A DNA stretch of 64,000 nt from Flaviflagellibacter deserti. GTDB lineage: Bacteria > Pseudomonadota > Alphaproteobacteria > Rhizobiales > Methylopilaceae. The notes under the pieces were generated by a model that made no database searches, was not told where the DNA came from, and saw nothing but the letters and a program-made list of their open reading frames with translations. Position numbers and translations under genes: made by a program. The DNA lies in assembly GCF_042652085.1 (NCBI RefSeq), contig NZ_JBHSJF010000008.1:124001-188000 (forward strand), written 5' to 3'. Below, in pieces: positions 50,294 through 61,817 of the stretch (the stretch's first letter is position 1; every line of letters starts with the position of its first letter).

Positions 50294-51739
50294 ATGAACC
50301 TTTCTAAAATTGCTCGTCTGGCGGCGCCCGTGGCGCTGCTCGGACTGCTGGCGGTAGCGCCAGCATTTGCGCAGGAAGCCGCGGCGCCCGCCGCGGCGGC
50401 TCCCACGCCTCCGGTCCCGAACAAGGGCGACACGACCTGGATGCTCATCTCGAGCGTCATCGTGCTGCTCATGACCGTCCCGGGCCTCGCGTTGTTCTAT
50501 GGCGGTCTCGTTCGCTCGAAGAACATGCTCTCGGTCCTGTCGCAGGTTCTCGTGATCGTCGGCGTCGTCGCCATCATCTGGGTCACCTACGGCTACAGCC
50601 TCGCCTTCACCGATGGCGGCGCTCTCAATTCCTATGTCGGCGGCTTCTCGAAGGCCTTCCTCGCCGGCGTCGACGTGACCACGGTTGTCGAGACCTTCTC
50701 GCGCGGCGTGGTCATTCCGGAACTCGTCTTCGTGCTGTTCCAGATGACCTTCGCCTGCATCACCCCGGCACTGATCGTCGGTGCTATCGCGGAGCGCATC
50801 AAGTTCTCCTCACTGCTGGTGTTCGTCGTCCTCTGGGTTACGTTCGTCTACTTCCCGATGGCCCACATGGTTTGGTGGTGGCCGGGACCGGAGTTCGCCT
50901 CGACCAACCCGGCTGACGCGACGGTCGCCGGCGCGGGCCTGATCTGGAGCTTCGGCGCGATCGACTTCGCGGGTGGCACCGTCGTTCACATCAACGCCGG
51001 TATCGCCGGCCTGATCGGCGCGCTTCTGCTCGGACCGCGTATCGGCTACGGCCGAGAGGTACTCGCCCCGCACTCGCTGACGCTGACCATGGTCGGTGCC
51101 TCGCTCCTGTGGGTCGGTTGGTTCGGCTTCAACGCCGGTTCGAACCTCGAAGCCAACGCCTACGCGGCTCTTGCTTCGGTGAACACGTTCGTTGCGACCG
51201 CGGGTGCGATGCTCGGCTGGTTGTTCATTGAATGGATCGCCAAGGGCAAGCCGAGCCTGCTCGGCGCGGCTTCTGGCGCGGTTGCCGGTCTCGTCGCGAT
51301 CACCCCGGCCGCCGGCTTCGCCGGCCCGATGGGCTCGATCGTTCTCGGCCTGGTTGCCGGCGTCGTCTGCTTCTTCTTCTGCTCGGCAGTGAAGAATGCT
51401 CTCGGCTACGACGACTCGCTCGACGTCTTCGGCGTGCACTGCGTCGGCGGCATCATCGGCGCCATCGGCACAGGCATCCTCGTCAACCCGGCTCTGGGTG
51501 GCGCGGGCGTTGTCGACTACACGCTCGACAACGGCGCGGGCACAGCCGGCGCCTACGTCTTCGCGACGCAGGTCATGGCTCAGCTCAAGGGCGTCGGCGT
51601 TACGATCCTGTGGTCGGGCATCGGCAGCTTCGTCCTCTACAAGATCGTCGACCTGGTGATGGGTCTCCGCGTTTCCGCCGAGAGCGAGCGCGAGGGTCTC
51701 GACATCAACTCGCATGGCGAGCGCGCCTACAACATCTAA
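50294..51739 (+). CDS. amtB: Ammonium transporter AmtB
   Basis: Trimeric inner-membrane ammonium channel. The 481-residue protein has a cleavable signal (ending near PAFAQ at 26), an Ala/Pro-rich stretch and eleven membrane helices. The twin-His pore is present in FAGGTVVHINAGIAGL and DVFGVHCVGGIIGA. The start is ATG 50294 with TGGAG 8 nt upstream. The cytoplasmic tail ends GLDINSHGERAYNI. Confidence 0.97.
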   Translation: MNLSKIARLAAPVALLGLLAVAPAFAQEAAAPAAAAPTPPVPNKGDTTWMLISSVIVLLMTVPGLALFYGGLVRSKNMLSVLSQVLVIVGVVAIIWVTYGYSLAFTDGGALNSYVGGFSKAFLAGVDVTTVVETFSRGVVIPELVFVLFQMTFACITPALIVGAIAERIKFSSLLVFVVLWVTFVYFPMAHMVWWWPGPEFASTNPADATVAGAGLIWSFGAIDFAGGTVVHINAGIAGLIGALLLGPRIGYGREVLAPHSLTLTMVGASLLWVGWFGFNAGSNLEANAYAALASVNTFVATAGAMLGWLFIEWIAKGKPSLLGAASGAVAGLVAITPAAGFAGPMGSIVLGLVAGVVCFFFCSAVKNALGYDDSLDVFGVHCVGGIIGAIGTGILVNPALGGAGVVDYTLDNGAGTAGAYVFATQVMAQLKGVGVTILWSGIGSFVLYKIVDLVMGLRVSAESEREGLDINSHGERAYNI

Positions 51740-51765
51740 GTTCTGTAGCGTACTCCTCCCAAACT

Positions 51766-51790
51766 GGCCCGGGCGCTCGTCGCCCGGGCC
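51766..51790 (+). terminator. Intrinsic terminator after amtB
   Basis: A perfect 10-bp GGCCCGGGCG/CGCCCGGGCC stem with a 5-nt loop is followed by TTTT. Confidence 0.88.
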
Positions 51791-51821
51791 TTTTCGTTCC
51801 GGCGACCCGTCAGGTCCGTGG

Positions 51822-51836
51822 TTAATCGGCCCTTTA
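51822..51836. promoter_or_regulatory. Near-consensus CtrA box upstream of ftsK
   Basis: TTAATCGGCCCTTTA is TTAA-N7-TTTA, one mismatch from the CtrA consensus. It lies 78 bp before the ftsK start, between it and the amtB terminator. Confidence 0.45.
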
Positions 51837-51914
51837 CCCGCTTTCGATACCGATAGACGACAAGGGTCCGTCCGTTCGGCGGATCGTTATGCGTTCCGGC
51901 GGGAGGTGTTTGGG

Positions 51915-54422
51915 TTGCGAGCTCTCGTTTATCGCGGCGGTGTTCGAAGCAGGCGCGCGGTCCCCGATGAGGTCCGCGATGCGCTGGGCCGACGCGCGCT
52001 GGAACTCGGCGGCCTCGCGCTGCTCACATTCGCGGTGGCGGCGACTCTTTCGCTCGCGACATGGTCCGCGCTTGATCCCTCGATCAACAATGCCGCCGAA
52101 GGCGATGTCCGCAACCTTCTCGGTCGCCCCGGCGCCTTCATGTCCGACGTCTTCATGCAGACGGTTGGTCTTGGCGCGATCGGCTTTCTCTTTCCTGTGG
52201 CCGCGTGGGGATGGCGGTTGATCACCCATCGTCGCCTCGATCGCGAAAAGCTCCGCCTGAGCGCCTGGCTCGTCGCCACATTGCTCGCGGCGGGATTTGC
52301 CGCATCATTCTCCCGCCCTTTGTACTGGCCGCTTCCTGCCGGCCTGGGCGGCATCGCCGGCGATGCGGTATTCGGCTTTGCCTCGCTCTTTCTTCCGATC
52401 AGCCTATCATGGCTCGACCCGCTCCTTACCTCTGTGCTCGGTGTTATGGCGATGGGCGGCATGCTGCTCGCTTCCGGCATCGGCTTCCGTGAGACCGCGC
52501 CCGTTCGCCCGGTCGCCAGGAAAAAGCCGACGGCCGCCCCGGTCGTGGAAGAAGAGGACGATTTCGATTTCGAGGAAGATGAGGGCAGCAGTTTCCTGCC
52601 GCTCGGACTCGTGACCCATTATTGGTTCACGATGCGGGCTGGTCTGGCCCGCAAGCTGCGGGGCGGATCTTTCTTCCAGGGCGAGAAGGAAGCCGGGCGC
52701 GCCGGTCTGCGCGAGGTCCTGCGCCGTCTCGACGAGGAAGACGACGAGGATCCGCCCTTCGTGACTCATCGCCGTTCCGAGGCGGAACTCGATGGCCCCG
52801 TCGAACCGATTCGCCGCATCGCCGAACCGGCAAGGCCTCCCAAGCCCGGCCGCCGCCTCGCCGCGGAGGCGCAGACCTCGTTGTTCAGGTCAGAAGCCTA
52901 CGAGATGCCGCCGCTCGCGCTTCTCGCCGCTCCGCAGAAGAAGCCCGGCTCCGCGATGGTCAGCAAGGAGGCGCTGGAGCAGAACGCCCGCCTGCTGGAG
53001 GGCGTTCTGGAGGACTTCGGCGTCAAAGGCGAGATCATCGATGTCCGCCCCGGTCCGGTCGTCACGCTCTACGAGCTCGAACCCGCCCCTGGCATCAAGT
53101 CCTCGCGCGTGGTTGGCCTCGCGGACGATATCGCACGCTCAATGAGCGCGGTGTCGGCGCGCGTCGCCGTCATCCCCGGCCGCAACGTCATCGGTATCGA
53201 ACTGCCGAACGCCAAGCGCGAGACGGTCTATCTGCGCGAACTGATGGCCTCCGCCGACTTCGAGAACTCGAAGATGAAGCTGCCGCTCTGCCTCGGCAAG
53301 ACGATCGGCGGCGAGCCGGTCATCGCAGAGCTCGCGCGCATGCCCCACCTCCTGATCGCGGGCACTACCGGCTCGGGCAAATCCGTCGCGATCAACACCA
53401 TGATCCTGTCGCTGCTCTACCGGCTGAAGCCGGAGGATTGCCGGTTGATCATGATCGACCCGAAGATGCTGGAACTCAGTGTCTACGACGGTATTCCGCA
53501 TCTTCTCGCGCCTGTCGTGACGGATCCCAAGAAAGCGGTCGTCGCGCTCAAATGGGCCGTGCGCGAGATGGAGGAGCGTTACAAGAAGATGTCGAAGGTC
53601 GGCGTCCGCAACGTCGACGGCTTCAATGCCCGCGTCGAGGAGGCCAAGGCAAAGGGCGAGGTCATCCATCGTACCGTCCAGACGGGCTTCGACAAGCAGA
53701 CCGGCGAGGCGATCTACGAGCGCGAGGAGATGGACCTCCAGCGTCTGCCCTATATCGTCGTCATCGTCGACGAGATGGCCGACCTGATGATGGTCGCCGG
53801 CAAGGAGATCGAGGGCGCGATCCAGCGTCTCGCCCAAATGGCCCGCGCCGCCGGTATCCATATCGTGATGGCGACGCAGCGTCCGTCGGTCGACGTGATC
53901 ACCGGTACGATCAAGGCGAATTTCCCGACCCGCATCTCCTTCCAGGTGACATCGAAGATCGACAGTCGCACCATCCTGGGGGAGCAGGGCGCGGAACAGC
54001 TGCTTGGCCAGGGCGACATGCTGCATATGGCGGGCGGCGGCAGGATTAGCCGCGTCCACGGCCCATTCTGCTCCGACGCCGAAGTCGAAAAGGTCGTCCA
54101 GCATCTGAAAGCGCAGGGAGCACCCGACTATCTCGAGGCCGTCACCACGGACGATGAAGAAGCCGAGGGCGGAGACGAGTCGGTCTTCGACAAGGGTTCT
54201 TTCGGCGAACCGGGCGGTGAGCTGTTCGACCAGGCCGTGCAGATCGTTCTTCGGGACAAAAAGTGCTCGACGAGCTACATCCAGCGGCGGCTGCAGATCG
54301 GCTATAATCGTGCGGCATCGCTCGTCGAAAGAATGGAGAGAGAGGGCATCGTCGGTCCGGCCAACCACGCCGGCAAGCGGGAGATCCTCCTCGAATCGGA
54401 CGAACGGGCGCAGAATTACTGA
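51915..54422 (+). CDS. ftsK: DNA translocase FtsK
   Basis: Septal double-stranded-DNA pump for chromosome dimer resolution and segregation. The 835-residue protein has four N-terminal membrane helices (first ALELGGLALLTFAVAATLSL), an acidic/Pro linker, the translocase with Walker A GTTGSGKSVAINTMI near 482 and LPYIVVIVDEMADLMM, and a C-terminal gamma domain from about 766 (KCSTSYIQRRLQIGYNRAAS). The start is TTG 51915, with GGGAGG 8 nt upstream; an in-frame GTG at 51906 is too close to that site. Confidence 0.95.
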   Translation: MRALVYRGGVRSRRAVPDEVRDALGRRALELGGLALLTFAVAATLSLATWSALDPSINNAAEGDVRNLLGRPGAFMSDVFMQTVGLGAIGFLFPVAAWGWRLITHRRLDREKLRLSAWLVATLLAAGFAASFSRPLYWPLPAGLGGIAGDAVFGFASLFLPISLSWLDPLLTSVLGVMAMGGMLLASGIGFRETAPVRPVARKKPTAAPVVEEEDDFDFEEDEGSSFLPLGLVTHYWFTMRAGLARKLRGGSFFQGEKEAGRAGLREVLRRLDEEDDEDPPFVTHRRSEAELDGPVEPIRRIAEPARPPKPGRRLAAEAQTSLFRSEAYEMPPLALLAAPQKKPGSAMVSKEALEQNARLLEGVLEDFGVKGEIIDVRPGPVVTLYELEPAPGIKSSRVVGLADDIARSMSAVSARVAVIPGRNVIGIELPNAKRETVYLRELMASADFENSKMKLPLCLGKTIGGEPVIAELARMPHLLIAGTTGSGKSVAINTMILSLLYRLKPEDCRLIMIDPKMLELSVYDGIPHLLAPVVTDPKKAVVALKWAVREMEERYKKMSKVGVRNVDGFNARVEEAKAKGEVIHRTVQTGFDKQTGEAIYEREEMDLQRLPYIVVIVDEMADLMMVAGKEIEGAIQRLAQMARAAGIHIVMATQRPSVDVITGTIKANFPTRISFQVTSKIDSRTILGEQGAEQLLGQGDMLHMAGGGRISRVHGPFCSDAEVEKVVQHLKAQGAPDYLEAVTTDDEEAEGGDESVFDKGSFGEPGGELFDQAVQIVLRDKKCSTSYIQRRLQIGYNRAASLVERMEREGIVGPANHAGKREILLESDERAQNY

Positions 54423-54489
54423 GGCCGGAGGCGGCACCGTTTTGTCGCCACAGACCTGCTCTATGCGGACGGGCAGGGGGATTTCCTTG

Positions 54490-55503
54490 ATGATGTTCGG
54501 CGGTGCCCTTCGCCTTTCCTGTGCAGTTGTTCTTCTCGCGAGCGTGGCTATGCCCGTAGCGGCGCAGACGAGCGTGCCGATGCCGCAGCCAAGGCCGGCG
54601 CGGCTGACAGTGCATGCCCCGGCCGCGCTTCAGGCGCCGGTCGCCGCTCCGACTCCTGCCGCGATTCCGGTCGCGGCGGCTGAACCGGTCGCGCCGGCCG
54701 ATTCGATTTCCTCGCTGTTGGGCCAGAAGACGCCGGTGGCGCCTGCGAATGTCCCAACTGTAGCGGCGCCAGCGCCCCCCGCCCCTGTCGAGGCGAAGCC
54801 TGTCGTCGCCCAGCCAGCACCGGTGCCGGCGGAGGCTACGCGATCCCACGAAGTCGCGGCCGCGCCGGTCGAACCGCCGCCGCCAGTCGATCTCATGCCA
54901 TCTGAGGCTGCTGCCGGAACCAAGCTGGCAGCTGTCGATGCGACGGCACCAGAGTCCAGCGGACAGCAGGCGACCATCCGCAAGGTCAACGACTACTTCA
55001 ATTCGATCCGCACCCTGGTCGGCAGCTTCACGCAGGTCGGGCCGGACGGCAGTCGCTCGAACGGCAAGTTCTTTCTGTCGAAGCCAGGCAAGGCGCGCTT
55101 CTATTATCAGCGCCCGAGCAACACCGACATCATCGCTGACGGCAGTTCGGTCGTGGTCCGCGATCGCAGTCTCGCGACCCAGGACATTTATCCACTCTCG
55201 CAGACACCTCTGAAATTCCTTCTGGATCCGAATCTCGATCTCTCGCGCGACTCCAAGGTTGTCGGCGTCAACGAGGACAAGGGCGTGATCAGCGTCCAGA
55301 TCGAGGAAGAGACGACCTTCGGCGGAAAAGCGCGCGTCCTCATCGTCTTCGCCACCGAGGACCAAAAGAACTACGAGCTGAAACAGTGGACGATCACCGA
55401 TGCCCAGGGGCTCGATACGACGATCGCCGTGTCGGAGCTTGATCCGAAGACCAAGCCGGACGAGAAGCTCTTCAAAGTGGATTACACGCGCTATCGCAAC
55501 TGA
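54490..55503 (+). CDS. lolA: LolA-like outer-membrane lipoprotein carrier with a long Pro/Ala linker
   Basis: Periplasmic carrier of lipoproteins to the outer membrane. The 337-residue protein has a signal peptide (cleavage near VAA-Q at 25) and about 130 residues of Ala/Pro/Val-rich low complexity. A C-terminal LolA domain starts near 159 (QQATIRKVNDYFNSIRTLVG), with NGKFFLSKPGKARFYYQ. Typical LolA is about 200 residues, so the extra length is the linker. ATG 54490 is chosen; ATG 54463 upstream is possible. It follows ftsK closely. Confidence 0.9.
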   Translation: MMFGGALRLSCAVVLLASVAMPVAAQTSVPMPQPRPARLTVHAPAALQAPVAAPTPAAIPVAAAEPVAPADSISSLLGQKTPVAPANVPTVAAPAPPAPVEAKPVVAQPAPVPAEATRSHEVAAAPVEPPPPVDLMPSEAAAGTKLAAVDATAPESSGQQATIRKVNDYFNSIRTLVGSFTQVGPDGSRSNGKFFLSKPGKARFYYQRPSNTDIIADGSSVVVRDRSLATQDIYPLSQTPLKFLLDPNLDLSRDSKVVGVNEDKGVISVQIEEETTFGGKARVLIVFATEDQKNYELKQWTITDAQGLDTTIAVSELDPKTKPDEKLFKVDYTRYRN

Positions 55504-55660
55504 TCACGCGGTCGTGATTCGCAATTCGTTGAATCACCTAGCGATACCACCCACCTTACCAGCAAGCAGGACGCCCGATCCCCAGTGGTGCCCCCGTCTC
55601 CACAGGACGCTCCTGCACCCGCCGGCCTACCCTCCCGGCGGCACGCGAACTAAAGCGTCG

Positions 55661-55689
55661 GCGCCCGATCTTCCCCCAGGATCGGGCGC
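55661..55689 (+). terminator. Intrinsic terminator after lolA
   Basis: A perfect 10-bp GCGCCCGATC/GATCGGGCGC stem with a 9-nt loop is followed by TTTGCGTTT. The rest of the 252-bp gap 55504-55755 shows no gene. Confidence 0.75.
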
Positions 55690-55755
55690 TTTGCGTTTGT
55701 AGGCCGCGCGAACAGGGTCTATTCCTCGCCGCCTCGCCTCAAACCTTGCAGTGAC

Positions 55756-56559
55756 ATGCCGCTGAAAATTGCCTCCTGGAACATCAATTCCGTCCGCCTG
55801 CGCATCGATCTGGTTTCACGACTCCTCGACGAGGAGCGGCCAGACGTGATCTGTCTGCAGGAGACGAAGTGCCTGGAGGGCCAGTTCCCGCTCTCGGCCT
55901 TTAACGCGCGCGGCTACACGAACGCGGCGATGACCTGCCAGAAAGGCTATCACGGCGTCGCCATCCTTTCGCGCCAGCCATTCGCCGAGATCGATCGCTA
56001 CCGGTTCGGCGGCAAGGAAGATGCGCGGCATATCGCGGTGGTGTTCGGCGAGGGGCCGGCCAAAGGCATCACATTGCATAATTTCTACGTCCCGGCCGGC
56101 GGCGATATACCTGATCCGGATCTCAATCCGAAATTCGCGCATAAGCTCGCCTATCTCGACGAGATGAGAAGCTGGACGGCGGCGAAGCCTGGCGCCCAGA
56201 CGATCCTCGTCGGGGATCTCAACGTGGCGCCGCTGCCGGATGACGTCTGGAGTCACAAGCAGATGCTGGGCGTCGTCAGTCATACGCCGGCTGAAACGGA
56301 CCGGCTGCTCGCGATCCAGGAGCGGGGCGGCTGGGTCGATGCCGTTCGCAAGAACAAGCCGGAGCCGGAACGGGTCTACACCTGGTGGAGCTATCGCTCG
56401 CCGAATTGGGAGCTTTCGGATCGCGGCCGTCGACTGGACCATGTCTGGGTCACAGGCGACCTCGACGCGACGGTGGGGGAGACCTCCATCCTCAAGGGCG
56501 CAAGATCCTGGGAACGGCCGTCTGATCACGTACCGCTGATCGCGAACTTCGATCTCTGA
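55756..56559 (+). CDS. xthA: Exodeoxyribonuclease III
   Basis: AP endonuclease and 3'-5' exonuclease of base-excision repair. The 267-residue EEP-fold protein has KIASWNINSVRLRI, ICLQETKC with the metal Glu, LVGDLNVAPLPDDVW, and the C-terminal RRLDHVWVTGDL and SDHVPLIANFDL. It is complete and of normal length. Confidence 0.96.
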   Translation: MPLKIASWNINSVRLRIDLVSRLLDEERPDVICLQETKCLEGQFPLSAFNARGYTNAAMTCQKGYHGVAILSRQPFAEIDRYRFGGKEDARHIAVVFGEGPAKGITLHNFYVPAGGDIPDPDLNPKFAHKLAYLDEMRSWTAAKPGAQTILVGDLNVAPLPDDVWSHKQMLGVVSHTPAETDRLLAIQERGGWVDAVRKNKPEPERVYTWWSYRSPNWELSDRGRRLDHVWVTGDLDATVGETSILKGARSWERPSDHVPLIANFDL

Positions 56560-56562
56560 AGG

Positions 56563-57024
56563 TCAATCGCGCTGGTCGAGCGAGTTGAGCGTGGCCCGCA
56601 CGCGGTCGAGCGCCGCCTGTTCGGCGCGGACGCGGGTGACCAGCTTCTGGCGGATCGTCTCGGCGATCTCAGGGAATTCCGTCAGCACACGGCGAAAAAG
56701 CGGTCGAGGAATTGCGATCAAACGGGTGGGTTCGAGCGCGACGGCATCGCATGGCCGCTCCGTCGGGACGATCAGCGCCATCTCGCCGATCAGCGTTCCT
56801 GCACCTACCGTGCGCTCGCGGTCGGTATCGCCGGCCTTCAGCGCGATCTTGCCGTTGACGACGACATAGGCGCCTTCTGCCGGGGCACCTCGTTCGAACA
56901 ACACCTCGCCCGGGCGCACCGAAACCGTTTCCACGGAGAAGGCCAGCAACCGCAACGCCTCGCCGCCGATCTCCGCAATCATCGGAGCGCGCTCTAGCGC
57001 ACGAATATTCGCCTCGATACTCAA
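56563..57024 (-). CDS. Stand-alone cyclic-nucleotide-binding-domain protein
   Basis: A 153-residue protein made of one cNMP-binding (CRP-type) domain: VSVRPGEVLFERGAPAEGAYVVVNG, GAGTLIGEMALIV and a C-terminal helix. There is no DNA-binding domain. It follows the CenR-like regulator by 24 nt, so they are likely co-transcribed. In Brucella a cNMP-domain protein pairs with the OtpR/CenR regulator. Ligand and function are not known. Confidence 0.88.
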   Translation of the reverse strand: MSIEANIRALERAPMIAEIGGEALRLLAFSVETVSVRPGEVLFERGAPAEGAYVVVNGKIALKAGDTDRERTVGAGTLIGEMALIVPTERPCDAVALEPTRLIAIPRPLFRRVLTEFPEIAETIRQKLVTRVRAEQAALDRVRATLNSLDQRD

Positions 57025-57048
57025 TCAGGCCCCCCGGCCCCGATGGTC

Positions 57049-57735
57049 TTAGGGCACCAGTTTGTAGCCACCGGCCTCTGTCACGAGGAGCGCCGCATTG
57101 GAAGGGTTCTTCTCGATTTTTTGCCTCAGACGATAAATATGCGTTTCCAGCGTGTGCGTTGTCACTTCCGCATTATATCCCCAGACTTCCTGCAGAAGCT
57201 CCTCGCGGCCGATGACTTTGCCGCCCGCTCGATAGAGGTAACGAAGGATCGAGGTTTCCTTCTCGGTGAGGCGAACCTTCGAGCCCCGTTCGTTGGTCAG
57301 AAGCTTGGTCGACGGCCGGAAGGTGAAGGTGCCGATGGAGAAAACGGCATCCTCGCTCGCCTCATGACTGCGGAGCTGGGCGCGGATGCGGGCTAGGAGA
57401 ACCGCAAACCGAAAGGGCTTCGTCACATAGTCGTTGGCGCCCGCATCGAGGCCCATGATCGTATCGGCCTCGGAATCGTGTCCGGTCAATACGATGACGG
57501 GACCGCGATAACCCTGCTCGCGGAGTACCCGGACCGCCTCACGGCCGTCCATGTCCGGCAGACCGACATCCATCAGCACAAGGTCAATCTGGTTATCCTT
57601 GACCGCTCTGATGGCATCAGCCGCCATATCCACGGTGATGGGCTGGAACTCGTCATGCATGGCGATCTGTTCAGCCAAGGTCTGACGGATGTCCGCATCA
57701 TCCTCCACCAAGAGGATCTTGCGTGCCGTCGCCAT
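57049..57735 (-). CDS. cenR: OmpR-family response regulator, CenR/OtpR-like
   Basis: A 228-residue two-component regulator. The receiver domain has the acidic pocket VEDDAD, the phosphorylated Asp56 in LVLMDVGLPDMDG, and Lys in YVTKPF; the C-terminal OmpR winged helix has LTEKETSILRYLYRAGG and TTHTLETHIYRLRQKIE. It closely resembles CenR/OtpR of Caulobacter and Brucella, which control cell-envelope genes and division; the name rests on recall of those sequences. ATG 57733-57735 has AGGAGG 6 nt upstream. No histidine kinase gene is adjacent. Confidence 0.88.
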   Translation of the reverse strand: MATARKILLVEDDADIRQTLAEQIAMHDEFQPITVDMAADAIRAVKDNQIDLVLMDVGLPDMDGREAVRVLREQGYRGPVIVLTGHDSEADTIMGLDAGANDYVTKPFRFAVLLARIRAQLRSHEASEDAVFSIGTFTFRPSTKLLTNERGSKVRLTEKETSILRYLYRAGGKVIGREELLQEVWGYNAEVTTHTLETHIYRLRQKIEKNPSNAALLVTEAGGYKLVP

Positions 57736-57755
57736 ACTATGCCTCCTGCATTGCC

Positions 57756-57775
57756 GAACGTACGTTGTAACGTTC
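57756..57775. promoter_or_regulatory. Palindromic element upstream of cenR
   Basis: GAACGT and ACGTTC form a 6-bp inverted repeat across 8 nt, and the left part also contains the 10-bp palindrome AACGTACGTT (57757-57766). It lies 21 bp before the cenR start and could be an operator; no factor is known. Confidence 0.35.
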
Positions 57776-57853
57776 TTCCACCTAGACACGGGTCCGCAAC
57801 GGCGCAAGCTGCCGATAGAATTCCGTTAGAGAATCACGGGAATAGTCACACAG

Positions 57854-58381
57854 ATGCCGCACGTCCTTCCGGAAATATACGTACGTCGTGTGGGAATGGA
57901 TGCCCGGCGGGCGTATCTTTTTGCGGGATCGCTGCGATTTCCTTGCGTGTTGGGCCGTGCGGGCCGGTCCTGGAGCAAGCGGGAAGGGGACGGTGCAACG
58001 CCCATCGGCAGCATGCCGGTCCGCCGCCTGTGGTGGCGCGCGGACAAGGTGAAGCGGCCACGGACTTCCCTGCCGATGCGGCCGATCTCGGAGCACGACC
58101 TGTGGTGCGATGCGCCGGCCGACCGAAACTACAATCGCCACATCCGATCACCTTACCAAGCCTCGCACGAAAAAATGCGACGCGCCGACGATATGTACGA
58201 TCTCGTGTTGGAATTGGGGTGGAACGAACGGCCGTGCATCAAAGGGCGCGGCAGCGCGATCTTCCTGCACGTCGCCCGGCCGGGATTTAGGCCAACCGAG
58301 GGATGCGTCGCGCTGCGGCGGACGGATCTTGAAAAACTGCTTCCCTGGATCGGGCCAGAAACCCGGGTCGTGGTCGAATGA
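57854..58381 (+). CDS. L,D-transpeptidase (YkuD-type) family protein
   Basis: A 175-residue protein with the YkuD-type catalytic region HVARPGFRPTEGCVALRR, where Cys would attack peptidoglycan stem peptides, and the upstream KREGDGATPIGSMPVRR. These proteins make 3-3 crosslinks or attach proteins to murein. There is no visible signal peptide, so export is unclear. The start is uncertain: ATG 57854 has no good Shine-Dalgarno, nor does the in-frame ATG at 57896. It is divergent from cenR. Confidence 0.85.
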   Translation: MPHVLPEIYVRRVGMDARRAYLFAGSLRFPCVLGRAGRSWSKREGDGATPIGSMPVRRLWWRADKVKRPRTSLPMRPISEHDLWCDAPADRNYNRHIRSPYQASHEKMRRADDMYDLVLELGWNERPCIKGRGSAIFLHVARPGFRPTEGCVALRRTDLEKLLPWIGPETRVVVE

Positions 58382-58386
58382 GCGCC

Positions 58387-59064
58387 TCACCGCGCTCCGA
58401 AGATGGCGCTGCCAACCCGGACATATGTCGCGCCATGTGCGATCGCCGTTTCGAAGTCGCCGCTCATGCCCATGGATAGGCCCTTGAGGCCGTTCCGACG
58501 GGCGATTTTCTCTAGCAATGCAAAATGCGGGGCGGGGTTCTCTTCGGCCGGCGGAATGCACATCAGGCCTTCTACGGTCAGCCCCAGATCGCGACAGAAT
58601 GCGATGAAGGCATCGGCCTCCAAAGGCGCTACGCCCGCTTTCTGCGGTTCCTCGCCGGTGTTGATCTGAAGGAAGACGGGCAGGAAACGCTTCTGCTTCT
58701 CCATCTCTGCCATCAGTGTCTCGGCGATCTTCCGCCGGTCGACCGAATGTATGACGTCGAAAAGCGTGACGGCTTCCCTGGCCTTATTGGACTGCAGGGG
58801 GCCGATGAGATGCACCTTGGTATCCGGATATTTCGCTCGAAGCGCCGGCCACTTTTCGGCGGCCTCCTGAACCCGGTTTTCTCCAAAAACGGTCTGACCG
58901 GCTTGCAGTACCGGTTCGATGTGCTCGGCATCGAACGTCTTGGAGACAGCCACCAGGATTACATCCGTAGCCTCACGACGCGCCGATTTCGCAGCTCTTG
59001 CGATAGCGTTCCGCACGTCGTTCAGGCGTTCGGCCGCGCCGTTCTGTCCATTGTCATTCGTCAT
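58387..59064 (-). CDS. yggS: YggS-family pyridoxal phosphate homeostasis protein
   Basis: PLP-binding protein involved in vitamin B6 homeostasis. The 225-residue TIM barrel has LVAVSKTFDAEHI with the PLP Lys, FGENRVQEAAEKW, HLIGPLQSNKAREAV and the C-terminal LSMGMSGDFETAIAHGATYVRVG. ATG 59062-59064 is the start. It converges on the L,D-transpeptidase gene and is divergent from leuS. Confidence 0.95.
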   Translation of the reverse strand: MTNDNGQNGAAERLNDVRNAIARAAKSARREATDVILVAVSKTFDAEHIEPVLQAGQTVFGENRVQEAAEKWPALRAKYPDTKVHLIGPLQSNKAREAVTLFDVIHSVDRRKIAETLMAEMEKQKRFLPVFLQINTGEEPQKAGVAPLEADAFIAFCRDLGLTVEGLMCIPPAEENPAPHFALLEKIARRNGLKGLSMGMSGDFETAIAHGATYVRVGSAIFGAR

Positions 59065-59195
59065 GGCTTCGCTAAAGCATCTTCCGCGAGCTTTGCGAAG
59101 GGGTTCCAGCATTGACCCCGGTCACCTAAATCGTCACTTTCCACCCGATTTTCGCGGCTATGCCCGCATCTCTTTCCCGAAGGTATTGAGCGCAG

Positions 59196-61803
<2,608 letters not shown>

Positions 61804-61817
<14 letters not shown>

